Of a stretch of DNA of 64,000 bases, positions 13,000-23,699 are shown piece by piece; position 1 is the first letter of the stretch; each line of letters begins with the position of its first letter. A model generated the notes under the pieces. The model saw only the letters and a list, made by a program, of their open reading frames with translations, was not told where the DNA came from and did not search any database. The stretch lies in NCBI GenBank assembly GCA_037903475.1, contig JBAJFG010000188.1, positions 372,001 to 436,000 of the forward strand, given 5' to 3'. Origin of the DNA: Ancylostoma caninum (Eukaryota > Nematoda > Chromadorea > Rhabditida > Ancylostomatidae). Made by a program: the position numbers and the translations under genes.

Positions 13000-15285
13000 G
13001 TTCCCCATCGTATGGCGTATTCGTGCGTATTCCTCACTATCGGGCCAACGCAGACGCGTTCTCCATCGGCGGAACTGTATCCTGCCGTTCCCCACACTAT
13101 TGGACAAAGCGAAATCGTATCCGAGTGTTTTCCACACTACTGGGCCGCAGCGGACTTTCCTCCATCGGTGGACCCGTATTCTGGCGCCATCTTCACACAT
13201 TAGGCCTGGACCGTATCCTGGTATTCTCCACTTCACTGAGTCACAGCGGACCAATCCTATGTTGGCGGACCCGTATCCTGGCGTCCCCCACACCACTGGG
13301 CTACGGTCGGCCCTTTCTCCATCGGTGGACCCGTATCCTGGTGTCCCCCGCACCATTGGGCCCTCGCGGGCCTTCTCTCCATAGCTGGACCCACGTCATG
13401 GCGTTCTCCACAGCACTGGACCACGGCGGGCCTTTTCTCCATCGGTGGATCCGTATTCTGGCGCCATTTTCACTGTTAGGCCTGAACCATATCCTGGTAT
13501 TCTCCACTTTACTGAGTCACAGCGGACCAATCCCATATTGCGGACCCGTATTCTGGTGTTATCCATACTTCTGGGCCACGGCGGGCCCTTCCTCCATCAG
13601 AGCGCCCGCATTCTGGCGCCTTCCTCACAGTTAGGGCAAGCCGGATCCGTTCTCCAGGGGCGGGTTCGCATCCTGTCATTCTCAACACCAAAGTGAACCC
13701 GTATCCTGGCGTCCCCTACACGAATGGGCCACGGTCGGCCCTTTCTCCATCGGTGGACCCGTATCCTGGTGTCCCCTGCACCATTGGGCCCTCGCGGGCC
13801 TTCTCTCCATAGCTGGACCCACGTCATGGCGTTCCCCACAGCACTGGGCCACGGCGGGCCCTTTCTCATCGCTGGACCCGTGTCATTGAGTTCCCCACGG
13901 TAATCACTGGGCCACGGCGGGTCCTTTCTTCATCGGTGGACCCGTGTCATGGAGTTTCGCGCACCACTGGGCCACGGCGGGCCTTTTCTCCATCGGTGGA
14001 CCCACCTCATGACGTTCCCCACGGCACTGGGCCACGGCGGGACCTTTCTCCATCGGTGGACCCGTTTCTTGGCGTTCCCCACAGCACTGGGCCACGGCGG
14101 GCCCTTTCTCCATTGTGGACCCGTGTCTCGGCGTTCCCCGCACCACTGGACCACGGCGGGCCCTTTCTCCATCGGTGGACCCGTTTCTTGGCGTTCCCCA
14201 CAGCACTGGGCCACGGCGGGCCCTTTCTCCATCGGTGGACCCGTATCTTGGCGTCCCCCGCTCCATTGGGCCCTAGCGGGCCTTTTCTCCATAGCTGGAC
14301 CCACCTCATGGCGTTCCCCACAGCACTGGACCACGGCGGGCCTTTTCTCCATCGGTGGATCCGTATTCTGGCGCCATTTTCACTGTTAGGCCTGAACCAT
14401 ATCCTGGTATTCTCCACTTTACTGAGTCACAGCGGACCAATCCCATATTGCCGGACCCGTATTCTGGTGTTATCCATACTTCTGGGCCACGGCGGGCCCT
14501 TCCTCCATCAGAGCGCCCGCATTCTGGCGCCTTCCTCACAGTTAGGGCAAGCCGGATCCGTTCTCCAGGGGCGGGTTCGCATCCTGTTTCTCAACACCAA
14601 AGTGAACCCGTATCCTGGCGTCCCCTACACGAATGGGCCACGGTCGGCCCTTTCTCCATCGGTGGACCCGTATCCTGGTGTCCCCTGCACCATTGGGCCC
14701 TCGCGGGCCTTCTCTCCATAGCTGGACCCACGTCATGGCGTTCCCCACAGCACTGGGCCACGGCGGGCCCTTTCTCATCGCTGGACCCGTGTCATTGAGT
14801 TCCGGTAATCACTGGGCCACGGCGGGTCCTTTCTTCATCGGTGGACCCGTGTCATGGCGTTCCCCACGGCACTGGGCCACGGGCCACGGCGGGCCCTTTC
14901 TCCATCGGTGGACCCGTTTCTTGGCGTTCCCCACAGCACTGGGCCACGGCGGGCCCTTTCTCCATCGGTGGACCCGTGTCTCTGCGTTCCCCACAGCATT
15001 GGGCCATGGCGGGCCCTTTCTCCATAGCTGGACCCACCCCATGGCGTTCCCCACAGCACTGGGCCATGGCTGGCCCTTTCTCCATCGGTGGACCCATGTC
15101 ATGGAGTTTCTCGCACCACTGGGCCAGGCGGGCCTTTTCTCCATCGCTGGACCCGTATCTTGGCGTCCCCCGCTCCATTGGGCCCTAGCGGGCCTTTTCT
15201 CCATAGCTGGACCCACCTCATGGCGTTCCCCACAGCACTGGGCCACGGCGGGCCCTTTCTCCATCGGTGGACCCGTATCCGTATT
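13000..15285. repeat. 60-bp minisatellite array with ~910-bp higher-order repeat
   Basis: There are about 38 units around a core TGGACCCGTATCCTGGCGTT, then CCCCAC, CACTGGGCC and CTTTCTCCATCGG. Blocks 13441-13935 and 14351-14835 are near-identical with an offset of 908-911 bp, so a mixed block was duplicated as a whole. Because units are close to a multiple of three and poor in stops, frames of up to 261 codons open on both strands; they are not genes. Confidence 0.9.
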
Positions 15286-15946
15286 TAGTTGATTGGAAAT
15301 ACAATGTCATGCCTTCCTATTTAGGAGGCGATGCGGCAATAGCACCCACCAGATGAGGCGACCGCGTAGGTCCACCCTCCCGAGCTTCCGAGACGCGGCA
15401 GCCCTCATAGCACCCGTCCATCTCTTCCTGCAAGTGCACTCAGCGTCGCATCAGTGGAAGGCTGGTTTTCCTGCTGCGTATATTGTGCAGCCTGAAAGCT
15501 CGTAAACACTCCCTCACTCCTATGCGGCGAGACCGCCAGCGAAGGTGATGAAATCACCATCCCGTGCATGCGGGAGAGCCAGCAGTGACGTAATTTCGGG
15601 TCCCGAAGCGAACGTGTCTGCGTCCATGGAAATCGGCCATTTCGCCACACAGTCTGCGCCTCAAGATTGCGGTGTCTGTGAGTGCCGCCCCGTATCTCTA
15701 ACCGCTCTAGCCCCCTTACGGCGCTTTGTTTAAAAGATACAGATTATATAAATAAACTTTCAAAATGTTCAAGCTTGCAAGTTCCTAATCCCGCACCTAC
15801 ATGTAAAGCTAATCTTCGATGCACTGATAATAGCTACTCTTTTTTGTCACATTTCTTACATGCCTGGACCCGTTATGAACAGCCAACAGGGAGAAAGAAG
15901 AGATGGTCGACTGAGACGCGAATGAGCGCGTAGCGAATCGCCAGAC

Positions 15947-16440
15947 GTGCATCTTGGCGTTTTCCCCACTATTGGGCCATGGCGGTCCCATTCTCCATCA
16001 GTGCACCTGTATCCTGGGGCCTATCCCGCTGTTGGGCCAGGGCAGATCCATCCTTCATTTGTGGATCTGTATCCTGGCGTTCTTCCCACTACTGGGTCAG
16101 CACAGTCCCGATCCAGCGGTGGGACTCGTATCCCGGCGCTTTCCCCACTAATCGGCCCCTTGCGGAACCAGTCCCCAACCATGGACCCGTATCCTGGCGC
16201 TTTCTCCAGTATTAGGCCATAGCAGACCCAATCCCCATCCGTGGACTCGTTGCCTGGCATTTCCCCGTTAATGGGCCCCTGCAGACCCAATGTCCATCGA
16301 TGGACCCGTATCCTGGCGTTTCCTCCACTATTGGGCCATGGCAGACCCCTTCTCCATCGACGGACCCGTATCCTTCCGTTTTTCCACTATTGGGCCACTG
16401 CGGACTCTTTCTCGATCAGTGGACACCTATCATGATGTTT
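15947..16440. repeat. second 60-bp minisatellite array in copy A1
   Basis: About eight more diverged units share the core GGACCCGTATCCTGGCGTTT and CACTATTGGGCCA. It is collinear with the array in copy A2. Confidence 0.85.
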
Positions 16441-17302
16441 TTCTGGACTACGGGGCCCCGGCTCATCTGTCCTCATCACTGCAGCCGCTCTCTTTGCAAA
16501 CCTCCAAGGGATGGAACAAAGTTAGGAAATAGTTTGGAAGTTTGATGAACTGCACAAGTTGCACAACTGGTTTCAGAAAGTGTCACAACAGCTTATGATG
16601 ATGCGTTCTTCATCCCCTGTATTTGATTGTACTTCTTAAAAACGGACGGATCCTCAAGCTGCATAATCCCCAAGGGACCTCAAAGAAAGGTGCGTAAGGA
16701 ACACATCCCCAGTGAGGAAACCCAGTGAATCCTTTGATACATCCTCCACGGTATGTACACTTCTTTTCGAAGTGGTTATCCTCCACTGTTCCAAAGTTGA
16801 GTGGAGTCAACAACAAAGCTCCGGCAGAGGGGCGACTCTGCTCCGTACATTGCTGCTAAGTATCGTCAAATCGTTGTTAAACACTGTCTCGCCTGGAGAG
16901 CTCGAGACCGCTAGCCGGCGGTGGTCTCGCCGCGAAATCCCGAATGCACCCGACTTCCACTATGTCTATGCACCTATGACGAAACATCGGCCGAATGTCC
17001 CATCAGCTTCGCATCCTCGCGAGGCACAGTCTATAACTGAGTCTCACGGCGAGCGTATGCGATCACGTGCTGTCCCCCTACGTCTGCGCTCTAGAAAATT
17101 TTGTTGCAATACCATGATTTATATAAGAGGATTTCTATGTCTAACAAAACTCATATATACAACTATAAGTTTCCTTTACCTTACTGATGAGTGCAGGAGG
17201 AAACTTAAACCACTATTTGGTTTTCGCATAAGGATAGTGCACGGAACGAAAACTAAAATCGAGAATTATAATTAAAATCCAATAAAATAAAACTATAATT
17301 AC

Positions 17303-17526
17303 AGTGTCGATGACGTGCGTTTTTCGCTCGCGGTGGAATCGGCGCTGTAGGTGCAAATTAAGGTTTCCTTGATAGTTTTCCATCGTATTTGTTAGTAACT
17401 ATGATGGAAAATAATTAACTATCAGGGAAACCCAATGGTTGCTGTTGCGGAGAGGGTTGTGGTGCTTGCGGTGCGGTCGCGCACCGTACTTCGCGAGGCT
17501 ACGGAAAACGCACCCTTATCGACACC
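17303..17526. mobile_element. MITE-like foldback with internal hairpin
   Basis: Outer ends GTGTCGATGACGTGCGTTTT and GAAAACGCACCCTTATCGAC are inverted. Inside, GGTTTCCTTGATAGTTTTCC pairs with the GGAAAATAATTAACTATCAG GGAAACC region (17365-17434). Confidence 0.65.
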
Positions 17527-17800
17527 TACAGTTCAAACATTCACGTAAACCTGTAGATTATCTATATCATTAATAATCTGAAGGTTACGTAGCCTTAAAG
17601 TTAAGTGTGAATATAAAATGCGCATTTTCAATAGCTAAGATTGAATTGATCACCGACCCGTATATCAATACAATGTCAGAGCTGGAATTGTTGAATTCCG
17701 GGGTCTCTCTTTGAGAGATTCAAATGGTTGAATTTTCAACAACTTAGCCGGGCGAAGAATAACGGCAGATTTATGATCGCGTGTCTTTTTTTCTGGGAAA

Positions 17801-17956
17801 ATGAGCAATATTCCAGAGTGGGTGTGCTCGTTAACGAAATCGCATGAAGAGGCCGGAAAATGGCCGGAATTAATGGCCAGAATCCCCTGCAAAATGGCCT
17901 TGAAGAAAAATTTTGTCCAGACGGAGGATGAGGCGGATTGCACCATCACCATACAG
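17801..17956 (+). CDS. possible first exon, unknown protein
   Basis: ATG at 17801 opens MSNIPEWVCSLTKSHEEAGK then WPELMARIPCKMALKKNF, reaching ITIQ at a CAG/GTGTTC donor. Composition looks coding and acidic. A following frame at 18077-18280 is basic but not convincingly linked. Confidence 0.3.
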
Positions 17957-19189
17957 GTGTTCCGAACCCTTTTCGTTATTCAGATGCTTCGTTGTTCAGA
18001 AAATGGAAAATGTGTGTGAAAATGGTGTACAACGAACGAAAGAACATAGAGGAGATGACTCGTCTTTTCTCTTCTCTTGTTTGAGAAACATACTTATGTT
18101 ACGGCAGTGCGCCTAGAAAGAAAAAGAGAAATCAAAAGATACTTCGAAATAAATGTAGATGGTAGCCACCAACTACTCTCAACGATAAGACGAAATTGCG
18201 TGAAAACCGGCTGGAAACATCGAGAAAAGACCGAAAATCGGCTGGCGCCACGACTAACTGAGAAGAATTTATGGCGGTGAAGACCGTTGTCTACTTGAGT
18301 AACGAGCTTATGTGACTATGACGAGTTAGGAAATTTGGACGACTAGTATTTATTTACTCTTTGCAGTCTTGATTGCTGCTTGATCAACAACACCTCAGGT
18401 TGTTGAAGGGAGAATGAAGGAAGTATGTGATAAATGGCTGAATTTCGCTACAAATCTAGTCTATTTATTTGATGCAGCAAAAAGGTGTATCAAAATGCCT
18501 GTCAAATGAGATAGTAGGAATTAATTAAGGTAATAACTGTAGGATATCTGAAGTTGACAAAACTAATTACGTATATGAGATGAAAGAGTAAAATTAATAC
18601 CTGGCTGAAATAATTCAACTCATTTTGACTTGTGCGAATTATGGTGAATCCAGAGAGAGCCTAGATTATGGGAAGTGTCGGAGAAACTTGGGACCTCTGT
18701 GAATTTGGGGATACGAACCGCCGGCATTCCAAAAACAAGGTTTGTGAAGAGTTTCAAAATGAAAATGCCAAAAATGAATGATCAGAAAATATAATATTAA
18801 TGATAATCATACTTCTTCTTAATTGGCAGTTCATGTGTGTGTGTGTGCACGAGAACCAGCCATCGAAAACGGAAAATACCTACACAATTGTGTTCAGCGC
18901 ATCGAGTTATGTACGAAAATGTGGTAAATTTAGATTTTTACCCGGATTTAGAGGTGTTTTGGGCCACTTTTGTCATGTTCAGACATGTTAATTGCCGACT
19001 GTTGTTTTCAACACGGTCGGAATGGATGAGATAGGCCTGTGATTACAGAACCGTATAAAAAGAAAGAAACAGGCAGGATACCTTCATAACGAAGATGAGG
19101 AACGAGGCGGACGAGGAATGGCGCGGATGGGGACTAGGCCATAGTGTATGTTAGAGGTACGCCGGCGGTGTGATAAGGATCCTACGGAG

Positions 19190-20075
19190 TCCATAAGCGG
19201 GGAAACGCCTGGAGTCGGGTGCATAAAAGCGGGGAAACGCCAGGAGTCGGGTCCAAGTGTGATAAGGGCGCGCCGGCGTCTAAAAGTGGGGAAACGCGTG
19301 GAGTTGGGTCCAACGGCGTGACAAGGGTGCGCCGGCGTCTAAAAGTGGGGAAACGCGTGGAGTTGGGTCCAACGGCGTGACAAGGGTGCGCCGGCGTCTA
19401 AAAGTGGGAAAACGCGTGGAGTTGGGTCCAACGGTGTGATAAGGGTGCGCCGGCGTCCGAAACTGGGGAAACGGTGTGATAAGGGTGCGCCGGCGTCCGA
19501 AACTGGTGGAGTCGGGTCCAACGGTGTGATAAGGGTGCGCCGGCGTCCGAAACTGGGGAAACACCTGGAGTCGGGTCCAACGGTGTGATAAGGGTGCGCC
19601 GGCGTCCGAAAGTGGGAAAACGCCTGGAGTCGGGTCCAACGGTGTGATAAGGGTGCGCCGGCGTCTAAAAGTGGGAAAACGCGTGGAGTTGGGTCCAACG
19701 GCGTGATAAGGGTGCGCCGGCGTCCGAAAGTGGGAAAACGCCTGGAGTCGGGTCCAACGGTGTGATAAGGGTGCGCCGGCGTCCGAAAGTGGGGGAACAC
19801 CTGGAGTTGGGTCCAACGGCGTGATAAGGGTGCGCCGGCGTCCGAAAGTGGGAAAACGCGTGGAGTTGGGTCCAACGGCGTGATAAGGGTGCGTGGGCGT
19901 CCAAAAGCGGGGAAACGCGTGGAGTCCAACGGTGTGATAAGGGCGCGCCGGCGTCTAAAAGTGGGAAAACGCCTGGACTCGGGTCCAACGACGTGACAAG
20001 TGTACGCCGGCGTCCAAAACGGGAGGAACCTTTAGAGGCAGGTTCCAACGGTGAGATAGGGGTGAACCGGTGTTC
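19190..20075. repeat. 57-58-bp minisatellite, inverted relative of the family A array
   Basis: About 15 units contain GGTGCGCCGGCGTC, AAAGTGGGGAAACG and GGAGTCGGGTCCAACG. The reverse complement shares GGACCCG..TCC.GGCGTTTCCCCACT with the 60-bp unit of the Helitron-like copies, so the two arrays are one family in opposite orientation. The long minus-strand frames (178 and 196 codons) are artefacts of the repeat. Confidence 0.85.
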
Positions 20076-20293
20076 AGGTCCAATCCCAGTTTGCACTTAC
20101 TCGGTCAATTTTTACTATTCACTTCCACCGAAATGCGGCACCACAAATTGTCGGAAAGGAGCTGTCCATAGTGGGTCAATGGTTCCATGAACCGCGGTAA
20201 AGAATGCTTCTCTGTGGATGGTGTCTGTTCATCCACCTGCACTAATCTTATCTGAGGACAATGAGAATATGCGAGCGAAGCGAGCACGAAAAG

Positions 20294-20332
20294 AAGCCTG
20301 AGAGTCCGGCGTTAGCCGGACGATCAGGCTGG
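20294..20332 (+). other. strong hairpin ending CTGG before T (possible Helitron-type 3' end)
   Basis: AGCCTGA and TCCGGC pair with GCCGGA and TCAGGCT, giving a two-part stem with a short loop. The 3' base of the stem runs into CTGG followed by T, which fits the CTRR/T rule. It lies downstream of the 19.2-20.1 kb array in the orientation expected from copies A1 and A2. No partner copy is present to prove the boundary. Confidence 0.4.
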
Positions 20333-20867
20333 TAAGGAATTAAAAGCAAGTTTGTACAAAACAATGTATACATATTTCATGCATTTTTGAAAAAAATTGT
20401 CGTTTTCTCCACTCCCCACCCCTTGTTCCCTCACCTTTCCTGCATCCGCCACCGATTTCTATGTACGTAGATGAAACTGCTGATCAAATGAGAAGCTTTT
20501 AAGTAATTCTGTTAGCACTTGGATGGTTGATGATTGTAATTTCAAACATTTTAAAAAAGTTTGCTCGCATTATGGCACCTATGAGATTCGCCGAATGATG
20601 AAACGTAGAGGGTGGGGACGGGGAGAGAAATCCTCCCGTGCAAAAATCTACGAATTACTTTGATATTGAAAAGTATTCGCAGTCAAGAGGAAGATATAAC
20701 AGGAAGCTCCAGTTAGAACCCTCGCTCCCATCTGGTGTAATTTTTTTTTGCAACAGCTGCTCACAAATGAATTATCAAACTCTTTAGGATTTGTTCATAA
20801 GAGCAACCGAGTTAATTCTAGCGGAGGCCTCAACATTTTAGTGTAAAATGTATCATTCTTGCTCATG

Positions 20868-20994
20868 AAGCAGAAACATCTGCCGGGGAGACCTTTGAGG
20901 CATTCTGGATCCGCAAGCAAAATCCGAGAATGAATGGCAGAAATGAGCATTTGGCGATGACTGGTGATCTCATGCCTTTTCTATCATTATCATT
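20868..20994 (+). mobile_element. Penelope-like element endonuclease C-terminus relic
   Basis: The reading AGETFEAFWIRKQNPRMNGR then NEHLAMTGDL parallels the C-terminal end of the GIY-YIG domain at 57.7 kb (KTIKAFWIKSRCPQMNRKDE). It is 5'-truncated. About 260 bp downstream (21250-21291) is a degenerate CTGACGA box like the motif found at the 3' side of the other two copies. Confidence 0.65.
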
Positions 20995-21602
20995 ATATAT
21001 GAGCTATAAAATTACAAGGACTACTTATGCTCAGCAAATGACACCAGCAGAGATAGAAATCCGAGTTTGCTCACAAATAGCGGGTCTCTTTATAACAACT
21101 AAGCGGAACTCCACGTCCACCATAATCGTGGAATCACGTGGTGTCATTTTTGGCTACGGATCTCACAGTGGTCTGACCAACACAAGTCGGCCGCGCTGGG
21201 AGAGGAGGCATTATGAGGTAAATTAACATCACTTTGAACCGCTTTCAGGCCTCTGACGACGGCGAATAGTTGAATCTAAGGCCGACAAGTCGTGCTCATA
21301 TAAAAACCTGTGAGGCACAGAAGCACAAGTAATATTACTAGCGGAGACGTTAAAGTTTTCAAGTAGTATTTTAACTTGCATAAACGAATGAGTGTCAGAT
21401 ACAATGCCGAATTTTCATAAAAGCAAAAGCGTTGGTGCATTTCCCCGTAACTGTCACGAACATTAAGGCGAATGGCAAAGAAGGCTACAACATTGCATGA
21501 AATACTCCCTAGTGAAATTCTCCTCGATTATAAGTAACGTATAAACATCAGATTTAAATATTTATCCATTCTGCCGATATCAAGAAAACAAATAGGCAAA
21601 TA

Positions 21603-22577
21603 TATTAGGTTGAGTCGAAAGTTCTCGGACAAAATAATAGCGGTGACTTCCGGAGATTATAACTAAATAAGGAGCTAACAAAAATGAACATCTTACCTAC
21701 CATTTGATAGGGTAGAAAAGGCTATTCAAATTTCATACTAACAGGCATACTGAGCTAGTCCCGTTAACGCCGCTATGCCATGCAATCTCAAGCCGTCACA
21801 ACTCCACCTCCAGAACGTCGTACTCTTTCTCCATCTATCTGGCGAAGAACCCGCGGATATCGTTAGACGTCCGAAGGAAGTTTACGAAGAGCATGCCCCC
21901 GCTAGAAGTGCAGTCTACAAGGGACATTCGAAGTTTGCGTTGGGCGACTATTCCATCGAAGATGAAGACCGTTCGGGACGCTCGATCGAGTTGAATTATA
22001 ACTTGCTGCGGAGACAGGCGGAAGCCGATCCAAATGAAACCGCTAGCGGACTGACCGCCGCTCTTAAGGTGAGTCAAACAAATATTGTTTGCAGATTGAA
22101 GTCAATTGGCAAGGTGCGAAAACTCGGTCGATGGGTATGCTCTGACGCAGTATGACATGGACCGCCTTCTGATGCGGCTTTCTTTCCTCACGCTCAAGCA
22201 AACCCACACGTAGCTTGAGCGCCTCGTCACCGAAGATGAGAAGTCTACTTCGTAAACGCAACGTACACGCTAAAAAGGTTATGCTCTGCTGGAGCGTACA
22301 CGGCGTCACGTACTGGGAGCTGCTCGCTGAGGGGTCTGCAGTGACTGCGGACTTCTACGTTGAGCAACTCTGGAATCTGAAGGCGAATTTCGAAAGTGCC
22401 TCAAGGACCAGTTCCCAGCGTTCTGGAGCAAGTGCATCTACGATCTGCCTGAACGTTGGCTAAGGATCAACGATGCCAGTGGGGCACACCTCAAACGATT
22501 CACAGTTATCATTCAAAAATGGAAGGGAAATAGAAGCGCTGTCAATTTGTCTTTGAACTTTCGACTCAATCTAAATA
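21603..22577 (+). mobile_element. decayed, internally deleted mariner element
   Basis: Terminal inverted repeats (TTAGGTTGAGTCGAAAGTTC at 21605 and its 19/20 complement ending near 22574) are flanked by TA/AT-rich sequence. Between them are two frames of mariner transposase. At 21775-22155 there is a helix-turn-helix region with RSGRSIE, EADPNETASGLTAALKVSQT and GKVRKLGRWV. At 22215-22463 there is KKVMLCWSVHGVTYWELLAE. A relic of the second catalytic Asp motif follows (INDASGAHLKRF). Frameshifts and a length below 1 kb mean it is inactive. Confidence 0.85.
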
Positions 22578-23474
22578 ATATAATTTTCCAGCCAGCTTCA
22601 TGCTAACAGATAATTGTGTGCATCTTGAGCCACATAGTTCATGCAAATACGCACATAAAGGACTGAGCCGTTATTATAATGGAGTCCAAAAGTCCAAATG
22701 AGAAAACATAAGAAAATTCGAGCAATCAGTAGCTGCTCATACTAGATTCATTTTGTAGAATTGTGAAGAAGATCTGCTGGAGGAATGGAGACTAAAGGCT
22801 ACAGGGATTTAAACAGCCAGCATCCTCCAAGCCCTGTTGTTTTCTGATTCCAACTTCAGCGCAATGTAGTGTACACAGGGCTTTTTTCCTGAACAAGCTT
22901 TCCTGAGCGAATTCATAAAGCCATTAAGCAAGGATGATGGAGTGCAAGAGAAGTCCTTCTTTGGGATACTCCATGCGCTCGACTTCATCTGACAATGGAA
23001 GGAAACTGGGCGGAAGTGGCCATTCATGATGGGATGAGTACTACCATGTGCAGTTTTGAAGGCGATCTTGAATCCGTGCGTCAGATTTTGTGCGGGGTTT
23101 TGTGTAATGAGTTCTTTTATATTTCTTTCTGGTGCAGGTGTCATGCCGTGTGCTTATGAAGGGGGTCCAGGATGTGCTTAGTAACTGCTCTAGTGTCATC
23201 AAACCATTGTGTGCTTCTGGATGAAACATGGATTTAGTAGTGTGCCGTCAATATAGCTGCATTCCTCTATTCACGCTCTCATTTGAGGGTCGTAAGTCAG
23301 TCACTGAATTTGAGTGTGTTCGTCATTTACGAGCTAAAGCTAAGCTAAGAGGTAAGGCAGTTGTATCGGCAATACACTACGCCTTGGTTCTTCCAAAAAT
23401 TGCTCAATAGTTCGAAGGCGCTAAAGCAGCTATCAAGCGCAGTCTCAAGAGAGCAGTGCAACTGTTCCACTCCC

Positions 23475-23690
23475 CCTTCGCGGGGTGCGCCAAGCGCGAA
23501 AGGTCCGCTATTGTGATAAAGGTGCGCCGGCACCTTGAATTGGAGGAGACGGGTTCGCTGATGTGATAGGAGGGCGTCGGCCCAGAATTGAAGGAACGGC
23601 AGGAGACAAGTCCGAAGGTGTGAAATTGTGAACAGGCGTGCACTTGCGGGGAAAGGCGGGATACTTCCCGAAAAGCTCAAAATAGCAAAA
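23475..23690. repeat. decayed units of the 57-bp minisatellite
   Basis: Three or four degenerate units contain GTGATAAAGGTGCGCCGGC and related blocks spaced about 55-60 bp apart, in the same orientation as 19190-20075. Confidence 0.6.
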
Positions 23691-23699
23691 AAAAAGCGA

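Larger units (their letters stand above)
12766..17131 (-). mobile_element. Helitron-like non-autonomous element, copy A1 (4.37 kb, minisatellite-bearing)
   Basis: Read on the minus strand, it starts TCCTCTTATATAAATCATGG after a host A. It ends in a hairpin with a 10-bp stem and GAA loop finishing in CTAG, followed by host T. Copy A2 at 37497-39027 has exactly the same two ends and then diverges into unrelated flanks. The TC start, terminal hairpin, CTRR end and A/T insertion site are the Helitron signature. The interior holds a large 60-bp minisatellite, 430 bp of single-copy sequence, a second smaller array and about 650 bp of unique sequence shared with A2. No Rep or helicase coding was seen. 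Confidence 0.75.

Noticed and set aside
13023..15292. Long ORFs of 120-261 codons in the 13-15 kb region on both strands
   Set aside because: They are the 60-bp minisatellite read in different frames; overlapping open frames on both strands and no initiation or splice context.
13000..20075. CRISPR array
   Set aside because: Units are contiguous 57-60-bp tandem repeats without unique spacers, and the context is eukaryotic.
19280..20096. Minus-strand ORFs of 143-196 codons rich in Pro, Arg and Thr
   Set aside because: Translation of the 57-bp tandem repeat (TP..F..FRTPAHPYH units), not a protein family.
22809..23229. 111-codon minus-strand ORF near the mariner
   Set aside because: No domain recognised, no splice sites supporting it, and neighbouring sequence is repeat-rich.
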